A DNA stretch of 64,000 nucleotides, taken from Nocardia takedensis NBRC 100417. Lineage in GTDB: Bacteria; Actinomycetota; Actinomycetes; Mycobacteriales; Mycobacteriaceae. A program made the position numbers and the translations under genes. Positions 54,275 to 64,000 of the stretch are shown here, one piece after another (the stretch's first letter is position 1; each line of letters begins with the position of its first letter). The notes under the pieces were generated by a model. The model made no database searches. It saw only the letters and a list, made by a program, of their open reading frames with translations, and was not told where the DNA came from. Location of the stretch: contig NZ_BAGG01000035.1 of assembly GCF_000308695.1 (NCBI RefSeq), positions 32,426-96,425 of the forward strand. Direction: 5' to 3'.

Positions 54275-55006
54275 GTGGCCCAACGACAAGCCAAGCCGCG
54301 GGGGCGGACCCCGGTGCTCACCGAGGCCGACATCCGTCGGGTGGCTCGGACGTTGCTGACCGAGCAGGGCCCGGAGGCGCTGAGCCTGCGCGCCATCGCC
54401 CGCGAACTCGGGATCACCGCGCCCGCGCTCTACCGGTATCACCGGTCCCGCGAGGACCTGCTGGAGAGTCTGCGGCTGGAATTCTGCGCCGACCTGGCCG
54501 ACGACCTCGCCGCCGAGATCGCCACGCTCCCCGACGACGGCGCGGTGCAGTTCTTCGCGATCTGCCGCGGCTTCCGCCGCTGGGCGTTGGCGCACACCCG
54601 GGAGTTCACCCTGGTGTTCGCCTCGCCCGGCGAGGTCGGCGCGCCGGTGATGCGCCGCTTCGACGAACCCTTCGGCCGGATCTTCCTCGCGGCGGCGGGC
54701 CGGTTGCTGGCCGGCTACGACATCGTCACCCCGCCCACCGACGCCATCCCGGCCGAACTGCACGAAGACCTGATCGCGTTCCAGACCGAACTCCTGGCCG
54801 TGCTCTCGGAGTCCGGGCAGAAGTTCCCGGCCGAGAAACTCGATCTGGGCGTCACCTACCTGATGGTCCAGATCTGGGCCAGGATCTACGGCCACGTCAC
54901 CCTGGAGGTGTTCGGCAACTACCCGATCCCCTCGGCACATCCGGACGTCCTCTACGAGGCGATGCTGGTCGACCTCGGGCGCGCGGCCGGATTGATCGCG
55001 AGCTGA
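54275..55006 (+). CDS. TetR-family regulator adjacent to the P450
   Basis: The 243-aa protein has an HTH (LSLRAIARELGITAPALYRYH) and a TetR C-terminal ligand domain with HVTLEVFGNY, typical of the WHG class. The start is GTG 54275 after AGGAGA; GTG 54263 is also open. Being 25 bp after the P450 on the same strand, it is likely co-transcribed and may bind the dyad at 52889-52917. Confidence 0.88.
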   Translation: MAQRQAKPRGRTPVLTEADIRRVARTLLTEQGPEALSLRAIARELGITAPALYRYHRSREDLLESLRLEFCADLADDLAAEIATLPDDGAVQFFAICRGFRRWALAHTREFTLVFASPGEVGAPVMRRFDEPFGRIFLAAAGRLLAGYDIVTPPTDAIPAELHEDLIAFQTELLAVLSESGQKFPAEKLDLGVTYLMVQIWARIYGHVTLEVFGNYPIPSAHPDVLYEAMLVDLGRAAGLIAS

Positions 55007-55085
55007 CTTCCTCGCGGACTGAATTGCTGGCGAGCCGGGGGCGTGCCGTCGCGCCGTTCGGCGGCGCTCGAGGTATGGGTGGGGG

Positions 55086-55847
55086 ATGAGCATCGTCCTG
55101 ATCACCGGCGGAACCGGACAACTCGGCACCCACGTCGTCGAGCGGATGCGCGCGCGAGGACACGAGGTGCGGGTGCTCTCGCGCCGCGCGCGGGCGGGAA
55201 CCCACGTCGGTGACCTCAGCACGGGCGCGGGCATCGCCGAAGCCGCGCGCGGCGCCGACCTGATCGTGCACGCGGCCACGGATTTCCGCCGGTTCGGCGT
55301 GCCCGACCCCCGCCAGACCGAACACCTGCTGGCCGCGGCGGGCGACGCGCGGCACCTGCTCTACGTCTCGATCGTCGGCATCGACGGCATCCCGATGCGC
55401 TACTACCGCCACAAACTCGACTGCGAGCGGTTGGTGGAGGCGGGCGCGACGCCGTACACGATCCTGCGCGCCACCCAGTTCCACGACCTGCTGGCCGGCG
55501 TGCTGCACACCGTGCAGCGACTGCCGCTCGCGCCGCTGCCGCTGGACTTCCGGTTCCAACCGGTCGCCACCATCGACGTCGCGGCGCGGATCGCGGACCT
55601 GGTCGAGGGCGACCCGCTGGGCCGCGCCGACGATTTCGGCGGACCCGAGGTGCTGACCCTCGACCGCGCGGTCGAGATCTTCCGCGACCAGCGCGGCGGT
55701 CCGCGCCGCACCGTGCGTCTGCCGGTGCCCGGTCGCATCGCGCGCGCGTTCCGCGACGGTGTCAACACCTGCCCGGAGCACGCCGACGGGGTGCGCACGT
55801 TCGCCGAATTCGTGGCCTCGACGAGCGGGAACCCGTACTGGCGCTGA
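55086..55847 (+). CDS. NmrA-like / extended-SDR NAD(P)-binding protein
   Basis: The 253-aa protein has the Rossmann motif LITGGTGQLG and a C-terminal part with PEVLTLDRAVEIF, as in NmrA/NAD-dependent epimerase-like actinobacterial proteins. Catalytic Tyr-Lys is shown by YYRHK. It starts with ATG 55086. The substrate is unknown. Confidence 0.82.
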   Translation: MSIVLITGGTGQLGTHVVERMRARGHEVRVLSRRARAGTHVGDLSTGAGIAEAARGADLIVHAATDFRRFGVPDPRQTEHLLAAAGDARHLLYVSIVGIDGIPMRYYRHKLDCERLVEAGATPYTILRATQFHDLLAGVLHTVQRLPLAPLPLDFRFQPVATIDVAARIADLVEGDPLGRADDFGGPEVLTLDRAVEIFRDQRGGPRRTVRLPVPGRIARAFRDGVNTCPEHADGVRTFAEFVASTSGNPYWR

Positions 55848-55851
55848 CGGT

Positions 55852-57891
55852 TCAGATCCGCGCGCCCTTGGCGCGGTTGCACGAGCGGCACAGGATCTGG
55901 AGATTGGACGGACTCGTCGCCCCGCCGCGACTGTGCGGGATGACGTGGTCGAACTCCAGGTAGTGGCCGCTGCCGCATTCCACGCAGCGCCCGCCGTCGC
56001 GCTGCCAGACCTCGGCCTTGACCTCCTGCGGAATGCTGCGCGAATCGAGTCGGCCCGGGGTGAGCACGAGGCGTTTGGCCACCCGTAGCGCGCCCTCCAC
56101 CGCCGCCGCGACGTAGTCGGGGTCGTCGACCTCGAAGACCGCGCCGCCGCGCGCCGAGGTGGCCGCGATCACCACCGCGTCGCCCTCGGCGTGCACCGAA
56201 ACCACTCGGCTCCAAGGCATCTCGGTGCCCGCGCCGGACCCGACGAAGCGCAGTTTCCGATTGCTGGCGATCAGCCGCCCCTCGGTGCGACGCGGGCCGC
56301 GGGCCAGTTCGCGCACGTGCGTGGCGGGCAGGTCCAGGTGCACGCGCTCCTCGGGATCCAGGTGCAGACCCGGCGTGCGCACCGCGGGCAACTCGCCTTC
56401 GCGCAACCGCGACAGGGTGCGCCCGCGGTGCAGTCGCCTGCGCAGGTCGTCGATGAGCGGACCGCCCAGCGCCAACTCCGCCACCGCGTGCTCGAACGTG
56501 TCGTACTCCTCTTGCGCGATGGCCCCGTCGGCGAAGGCGAAGGTGGCCAGTCGCTCCACGAAAGCCGTGCCCGCCTCGTGCAGCAGCGCGCGGCCCGCGT
56601 CCGCCGGGATGCGCTGGAAGCGCAGCGAGGCCCACAACCGCTCCCACTCCGGGCCGGACGGTCCGTCGACAGCCAGCACCCGGGCGGCTCGGTTCTGCCA
56701 GTGGGTGAGGAACTGCTCGGTGTTCTCGGCACAGGGACGGCATTCGCCGACGCCGCCGAACAATCTGCGCCGCAACGGTTGTCCGCACAGCGCGCAGAGG
56801 CGTGCTTGCGCGGGGGCCGGACGGTGCGTCGAATCCGTCCACCGCGTGCCGTCCCACCAGCGCAACAACCCCGGGTCGTGCTGGTCGCGATACCAGTCGG
56901 CGCGGGCGGGATCGGGCGGCGGTGGCGGCGGCGCCTGCGGCAAGGTCCGGCGGGTGAGGTCGAGCGGGCGGGTGACCGCCGACGGGGTGACCGAACCCGG
57001 CGCGCGACACGGCTCGTCACGGCGCGTGCTCTCCTCGCGCGCCGCGGTGCCGCCCCCGGCGGGCCGATCGACCGAGGTGTCCTCCGTGCGCCGCTCGATG
57101 TCGTGGCCGTCCTCGGCGCGACGGTTGACCGCCGTCGCGTCTGTACGTCGCTCGAATTCGGGGAGGTCGCCGCGCGGGTTGACCGTGGTCGCCTCTGCGC
57201 GCCGCTCGGTATCGGGGCCGTCGCGGCGCGGGTTGACCGCGGTCGCCTCGGTGCGCCGCTCGATATCGTGGCCGTCGCCGCGCGGATCGACTGCCGTATC
57301 GTCCAGGCGCGGATGCGAGCCCACCGGGTAGGAATCGGTGCGGCCGGGGCGCGCGAAGGGGTTGCTCGCGCGCGAGGACCGGTTCGGCTGCTCGTCGACC
57401 TGCACGCCGAATTCGGTGACCAGACCGGCCAGACCGCTGGCCCAGCCCTGCCCGATCGCGCGGAAACGCCACTGCCCGTCGCGGCGGTAGAACTCGCCGA
57501 ACATCATCGCGTCGACCCGGTCGGTGTCGGTGACCGCGTAGCGCGCGACCGGGCCGCGCGCGTCGAGCACCGTCACCGTCAGATCCTCGACCGCCTCGAA
57601 AGAGCCGTCCTCGAGCGAACCGCCGAGCACGATGCGCTCGATCTCGGCTTCGGTCCTGGGCAGCGACACACTCAGCCGGGCGGTCCCGGAGTCGGGTTCC
57701 TGGTCCAGGGTGACCGCCTGGGAGATGTGGCGTGGCGCGTTGAAGAAGACCAGATCCCGATCCGAGCGCACCCGATCGGCTCCGGTCAGCAGTAACGCGT
57801 GCGCGTCGACGACATGGGCGGACCGCCATGAAACAACCACGGCTAGTAGGGATGTCGGTACCGCCGCGTTGGCGCCTTTGCTCAGTTCCAT
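55852..57891 (-). CDS. TerD-repeat-DUF2510-HNH nuclease multidomain protein
   Basis: The 679-aa protein starts with ATG 57891 (MELSKGANAAV). Residues 1-160 are a TerD domain (RSDRDLVFFNAP). About 190-280 are four 18-19-residue repeats rich in Arg, Glu and Asp (units like DIERRTEATAVN). About 335-360 is a DUF2510-like WYxDxxxPGLLRWWDGTRW patch. A Cys-rich part and a TerB-like helical region follow, and the end is an HNH endonuclease (CVECG, then DHVIPHSRGG, then CRSCNRAKG). Nucleases joined to TerD are rare. The long open frame upstream of 57891 is not coding. Confidence 0.85.
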   Translation of the reverse strand: MELSKGANAAVPTSLLAVVVSWRSAHVVDAHALLLTGADRVRSDRDLVFFNAPRHISQAVTLDQEPDSGTARLSVSLPRTEAEIERIVLGGSLEDGSFEAVEDLTVTVLDARGPVARYAVTDTDRVDAMMFGEFYRRDGQWRFRAIGQGWASGLAGLVTEFGVQVDEQPNRSSRASNPFARPGRTDSYPVGSHPRLDDTAVDPRGDGHDIERRTEATAVNPRRDGPDTERRAEATTVNPRGDLPEFERRTDATAVNRRAEDGHDIERRTEDTSVDRPAGGGTAAREESTRRDEPCRAPGSVTPSAVTRPLDLTRRTLPQAPPPPPPDPARADWYRDQHDPGLLRWWDGTRWTDSTHRPAPAQARLCALCGQPLRRRLFGGVGECRPCAENTEQFLTHWQNRAARVLAVDGPSGPEWERLWASLRFQRIPADAGRALLHEAGTAFVERLATFAFADGAIAQEEYDTFEHAVAELALGGPLIDDLRRRLHRGRTLSRLREGELPAVRTPGLHLDPEERVHLDLPATHVRELARGPRRTEGRLIASNRKLRFVGSGAGTEMPWSRVVSVHAEGDAVVIAATSARGGAVFEVDDPDYVAAAVEGALRVAKRLVLTPGRLDSRSIPQEVKAEVWQRDGGRCVECGSGHYLEFDHVIPHSRGGATSPSNLQILCRSCNRAKGARI
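57065..57300 (-). repeat. In-gene repeat array of the TerD-HNH protein
   Basis: Four 54-57-bp direct repeats encode units of 18-19 residues such as GHDIERRTEATAVNPR. Copies 1 and 4 share GHDIERRTE, while the middle two differ. Repeat number may vary between strains. Confidence 0.7.
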
Positions 57892-58325
57892 CGTCCTCGC
57901 ATAGTGCCACGCGCCTCCGACAGCACCGACCGCTCGGTCCGCGCACGACACAGATCCGCTGGTCACGGGATATGCCGGGGGTGCGGCCCGCGGTGCGGCA
58001 CAGTGGTGGCCATGACCACGCCGAAAGGGCAGGGACGTCCGGGCGACGCGCCGAAAGGGCGCAGACCCGGTCCGGCCGATCTGCTCGCCGCCGCCCAGTC
58101 CGCGGTCGAGGCCGCGCAGTCGGCGGCCGGCCAGGCGCTGGAAGCCGCGCAACTGACCGCCGGGCACGCCTTCGACGCCGCCGTGCGGTTGCCGCCCGCC
58201 TCCGCGCAACTGGCCGCCCAACTCCCCGATCTGATCGAGAGCCTCTCGACCGCGATCGACCGGCTCAACAGCACCGTGGACCGCCTCGACCGCACCCTGG
58301 CGCTGGCCGACCCCGCCTTCGCCGC

Positions 58326-60752
<2,427 letters not shown>

Positions 60753-60841
60753 GGTGTGCTGAACCCTACGCCCGGCCCCTTCCAGCAAACTGTTGTCGGG
60801 TGCCTTCAGTTTTCGGGCATCGGTCGTGCACAATGTGGGAC

Positions 60842-61894
60842 ATGTCTGTTGCGCAGCCGGTGGAAGTGGATCGCGAGGTCGTCGACTTCGCGGTCGTCGG
60901 GAAGTGGATGGATGAGCAGGGCTTACCCGCCGGCGAATTCACGGGGGTGACTCCGCTGGGCGGCGGCACCCAGAACATCATGTTGAAGTTCTCGCGCGGC
61001 GGCCGGGAATACGTGCTGCGCCGCGGCCCGCAGCACCTGCGGCCCAAGAGCAACGATGTCATCCGCCGCGAGGCCCGACTGCTCGGCGCGCTCGACGGCA
61101 AAGTGCGCGCGCCGCGCGTCATCGCGGCCTGTCCCGACGAGTCGGTACTCGGCGCGGTCTTCTACCTGATGGAGCCGATCACCGGCTTCAACCCGCAGAC
61201 CGAACTACCCGAACCGCACGCGAGCGACCCGGAACTGCGCAGGCAGATGGGCCTGTCCGCGGTGGAGGCCATCTCGCGCCTGGGCGCGCTGGACTACCAG
61301 GCCCTGGGCCTGAACGACTACGGCAAACCCGAGGGGTTCCTGGAGCGTCAGGTGCCGCGCTGGCTCGGCGAACTGGAGTCCTACTCGGCCAACGAGGGCT
61401 ACCCGGGCCCCGAGGTCCCGCACATCCAGGAAGTCGGCGACTGGCTCGAGCGGCACCGACCCAAGCAGTGGACCCCCGGCATCCTGCACGGCGACTGCCA
61501 CCTGGCCAACATGATGTTCTCCTACGACGGCCCCGAGGTCGCCGCGATGGTCGACTGGGAGATGTCGACCATCGGCGATCCGCTGCTGGATCTGGGCTGG
61601 CAGATCGCGACCCGGCCGGAGCCGCGCACCTCCGGCGCGGCGCTGATCGGCAAGCTGGGCGAGGCGGGCGGACTGCCCACCGCCGAGGAGATGGTCGAAC
61701 ACTACGGCCGCTTCTCCGACCGCGACCTGAGCGCGGTGTCCTGGTACACGGTGCTGGCCTGCTTCAAGCTCGGCATCGTGCTCGAGGGCACCCACGCGCG
61801 CGCCTTCGCGGGCAAGGCGCCCAAGGATGTCGGCGATTTCCTGCACTCGATCACCGTCGAACTGTTCGAGAAGGCGTACCGGCTGATGGAGTGA
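60842..61894 (+). CDS. APH-type phosphotransferase family protein
   Basis: The 350-aa protein, from ATG 60842, has the kinase-like APH fold: GGGTQNIMLKF, Brenner-type GILHGDCHLANMMF and DWEMSTIGDPLLDLGW. Similar mycobacterial proteins (FadE36-like, standalone) are thought to phosphorylate hydroxylated acyl or small metabolites, possibly before acyl-CoA dehydrogenation. No acyl-CoA dehydrogenase lies next to it here. Confidence 0.88.
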   Translation: MSVAQPVEVDREVVDFAVVGKWMDEQGLPAGEFTGVTPLGGGTQNIMLKFSRGGREYVLRRGPQHLRPKSNDVIRREARLLGALDGKVRAPRVIAACPDESVLGAVFYLMEPITGFNPQTELPEPHASDPELRRQMGLSAVEAISRLGALDYQALGLNDYGKPEGFLERQVPRWLGELESYSANEGYPGPEVPHIQEVGDWLERHRPKQWTPGILHGDCHLANMMFSYDGPEVAAMVDWEMSTIGDPLLDLGWQIATRPEPRTSGAALIGKLGEAGGLPTAEEMVEHYGRFSDRDLSAVSWYTVLACFKLGIVLEGTHARAFAGKAPKDVGDFLHSITVELFEKAYRLME

Positions 61895-61965
61895 GCGTCC
61901 GCATCTCGACGCTCGATGGCGGAATATTGATCGCCGAATAGATTCCGCCATGGCACGATCGGCAC

Positions 61966-62535
61966 ATGCCGATCGTGCCGGATGTGAAGAACTGGACCTG
62001 GGTCGTGGACACCGTGTGTCCGGAGTGCGGATTCGACGCACCCGGCACGCCGTTCGCGGCGATCCCCGCCCTGACCCGCGACAGTGCGAGAGCCCTCGCC
62101 GCGGCCGCGGTCGTACCCGGAGCGGCCGTTCGACCCGACGACGCCACTTGGTCCGCCCTCGAGTACGCGGCCCACGCCCGCGACGTCTGTCGGATCTTCG
62201 CCTATCGCACGGCCGTCGCCGCGCGGATCGAACCCGGCCCGCCGCCGCCTTTCAGCGGCCCCGCGACCGTCACCGCCGAGGGGATTCCGGGCTTTCCGGG
62301 TTGGGATCAGGACGCCACCGCCGAGGCCGACCGCTATGGCGACCAGGACCCCGCCGCAGTCGCCGCGGACCTGTCGGCCGCCGCCGGGGCGATGGCCGAC
62401 CTGCTCGCCGCGATCCCCGGGTCCGCCCTCGCGTTGCGCGCCCGTCGCGACGACGGTTCGACGTTCACCGTCGCCTCGCTGGCGCGCTACTTCCTGCACG
62501 ACCTGGTTCACCACGTGGCCGACGTGCGGCGCTGA
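61966..62535 (+). CDS. DinB / mycothiol-dependent maleylpyruvate-isomerase-like protein
   Basis: The 189-aa protein has a typical four-helix DinB layout with His residues for a metal: LEYAAHARDVC and the final FLHDLVHHVADV. An N-terminal CPECGFDAP element is common in actinobacterial members. Such proteins use or modify mycothiol or detoxify small molecules; this one's substrate is unknown. ATG 61966 starts it. Confidence 0.8.
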   Translation: MPIVPDVKNWTWVVDTVCPECGFDAPGTPFAAIPALTRDSARALAAAAVVPGAAVRPDDATWSALEYAAHARDVCRIFAYRTAVAARIEPGPPPPFSGPATVTAEGIPGFPGWDQDATAEADRYGDQDPAAVAADLSAAAGAMADLLAAIPGSALALRARRDDGSTFTVASLARYFLHDLVHHVADVRR

Positions 62536-62605
62536 GGCCGGCGGCGATTCTGCAACGTGTTCCAGGCGGAGCGAGGGCCGTGCCGACGATTTTTCGCCAT
62601 CCCAC

Positions 62606-62619
62606 TAGAACGCGTTCCA
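62606..62619. promoter_or_regulatory. KstR-type operator ahead of the NDMA-dependent alcohol dehydrogenase
   Basis: TAGAACGCGTTCCA matches TNNAACNNGTTNNA at all fixed positions and lies 70 bp before the ATG 62690. It is the third perfect match in the window, and its core is identical to the one at 2173-2186. Confidence 0.7.
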
Positions 62620-62689
62620 TTTTTGCCGATTGTTTCGTAGTGTAAGTGCAGTCACATACAAGCACCTGCATGCGAGAGGGTCGACAGGA

Positions 62690-63820
62690 ATGAAGACGAA
62701 GGGCGCGATCCTGTGGGGGATCGACCAGCCGTGGTCCGTGGAGGAGATCGAGATCGGCGATCCCGTCGCGGGCGAGGTGCAGATCCGGATGGAAACCGCC
62801 GGTATGTGCCATTCCGATCACCACATCGTCACCGGTGCGACACCGATGCCCGCCTTCCCCGTCATGGGCGGCCACGAAGGCGCGGGCGTGATCACCAAAC
62901 TCGGGCCCAACTGCCCGGCCGACCTCCAGGTCGGTGACCACGTCATCCTGTCGTTCATCCCCGCCTGCGGACGCTGTCCGGCTTGCGTGTCGGGCAACAT
63001 GGCCCTGTGCGACCTCGGCGCCGGACTGCTGCTCGGCCAGTCCATCAGCGACGGGACCTACCGCATCCAGGCCCGCGGCGAGAACGTCATCCCGATGTGC
63101 CTGCTCGGCACCTTCGCGCCGTACATGACCGTCCATCACACCTCGGTCGTCAAGATCGACCCGAGCATCCCGTTCGAGGTCGCCTGCCTGGTCGGCTGCG
63201 GCGTCCCCACCGGCTTCGGCTCCTCCACCCACGTGGCCCAGGTGCAGCCCGGCGAGACCGCCGTCATCGCGGGCATCGGCGGCGTCGGCATGAGCGCGCT
63301 GCAAGGCGCGGTGCTCGCGGGCGCCTCCAAGGTCGTCGCCATCGACCCCAACCCGTGGAAGCTCGAACAGGCCCAGAAGTTCGGCGCCACGCACACCTAC
63401 GCGTCGATGGCCGAGGCCATCATGCCGCTGATGGAGGCCACCGAAGGCCGCATGGCCGAGAAGGTCATCCTCACCATGGGCGAGATGCACGGCGGCTACA
63501 TCGAGGAAGGGCTCATCCTCACCGGCAAGGCGGGCACGCTGGTCGTCACCTCGATGGGCCGCATGGACGAGAACGAGGTCCGGCTCAACAGCTTCCTGCT
63601 GTCGATGCTGCAGAAGACCGTCAAGGGCTGCATCTTCGGCGGCGGCAACGCCCGCCAGGACGCGCCGCGCCTGCTCGCGCTCTACAAGTCCGGCCAGCTC
63701 AACCTCGACGACATGGTCACCCGCAGCTACTCCCTCGAGGAGATCAACCAGGGCTACCAGGACATGCTCGACGGCAAGAACATCCGCGGCATCATCCGCT
63801 ACACCGAGAACGACTGGTAG
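62690..63820 (+). CDS. NDMA-dependent (nicotinoprotein-type) alcohol dehydrogenase
   Basis: The 376-aa zinc MDR protein has GMCHSDHH (catalytic Zn), GGHEGAG, the structural zinc loop CGRCPACVSGNMALC and GIGGVGMSALQGA (NAD site). The sequence fits the actinobacterial NDMA-dependent/AdhD class, which keeps NAD tightly bound and oxidises long-chain or sterol-derived alcohols. The start is ATG 62690 with AGG 5 bp before. A KstR-type box upstream links it to sterol metabolism. Confidence 0.92.
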   Translation: MKTKGAILWGIDQPWSVEEIEIGDPVAGEVQIRMETAGMCHSDHHIVTGATPMPAFPVMGGHEGAGVITKLGPNCPADLQVGDHVILSFIPACGRCPACVSGNMALCDLGAGLLLGQSISDGTYRIQARGENVIPMCLLGTFAPYMTVHHTSVVKIDPSIPFEVACLVGCGVPTGFGSSTHVAQVQPGETAVIAGIGGVGMSALQGAVLAGASKVVAIDPNPWKLEQAQKFGATHTYASMAEAIMPLMEATEGRMAEKVILTMGEMHGGYIEEGLILTGKAGTLVVTSMGRMDENEVRLNSFLLSMLQKTVKGCIFGGGNARQDAPRLLALYKSGQLNLDDMVTRSYSLEEINQGYQDMLDGKNIRGIIRYTENDW

Positions 63821-64000
63821 GAACTCGGTCCGCACCGGAAGCGCGGCGTCGCCGACCTCAGCGTCGAGGTCGTCGGCGTCGGCCGTGGTGGTGGGAACAA
63901 CGGTGTTCCCTTCCGCCGGCCGGTGCGGGTCATCTTCGTCGCGACCCCGCGCACCAGGCAGGCTGCGCCCATGCTCCGTGCCGGGGTGCCGGGTGCCGGG
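63821..64000. other. Right end of the window, no gene seen
   Basis: These 180 bp follow the alcohol dehydrogenase stop. No start with a plausible coding frame and no strong hairpin with a T-run is visible. Confidence 0.5.

Overview
The window is high-GC actinobacterial DNA, most likely from Nocardia or a close mycolic-acid-forming relative. The evidence is the gene content: a CYP125-type steroid P450, KstR-type operators, a WS/DGAT acyltransferase, an EphD-like epoxide hydrolase-SDR fusion, deazaflavin- and mycothiol-type enzymes, an NDMA-dependent alcohol dehydrogenase and ESX (type VII) secretion substrates. The genus is inference; no rRNA or marker gene is present.

Layout. 1-6.2 kb: lipid/sterol metabolism. 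An SDR and a WS/DGAT gene each sit behind a KstR-type box (747-760, 2173-2186). A tight three-gene operon follows (ferritin-like metal hydrolase, flavin/2Fe-2S reductase, EphD-like fusion). 6.2-9.3 kb: small lineage-specific genes (a Cys/Gly/Ser repeat membrane protein, a DDN-like nitroreductase), a tRNA-Met(CAT), and a broken TPR-type gene beside it. 9.4-12.1 kb: a type VII secretion cassette (EspC-like partner, long WXG-bearing protein with a DUF6973-like C-terminus, lipoprotein) divergent from a YbaB/EspL-like gene. 12.1-13.2 kb: decayed DNA. 13.2-16.5 kb: YnfA, a MerR cluster and an arsR-aquaglyceroporin-arsC operon. 16.5-17.3 kb: two more gene fragments.

17.3-45.0 kb is a defence island. 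It holds a class 1 DISARM system (drmD, drmMI, drmA, drmB, drmC) extended by an upstream HTH-methyltransferase-TRD gene and a downstream cytoplasmic Ser/Thr kinase. Next comes a divergent RelE-like/UvrD helicase fusion, then a complete Wadjet type II operon (jetA-B-C-D) whose genes all overlap by 4 bp. Three near-identical 16-bp dyads (TGTGAACTNNNTWCAC) lie at the methyltransferase promoter, ahead of drmD and in the drmMI-drmA gap. This is the most original signal I found: a candidate shared operator for the whole DISARM locus.

45.1-64 kb: chromosomal housekeeping and accessory genes. They include a TetR/DUF4267 pair with two copies of a dyad, a DAP-dehydrogenase-like enzyme, a D,D-carboxypeptidase, a TerD-VWA protein, an inverted pair of small VirB2-like membrane proteins, a CYP125-like P450 with its TetR neighbour, a TerD-repeat-DUF2510-HNH protein, a fused PabA-PabB, an APH-type phosphotransferase, a DinB-family protein and a KstR-box-preceded NDMA-dependent alcohol dehydrogenase.
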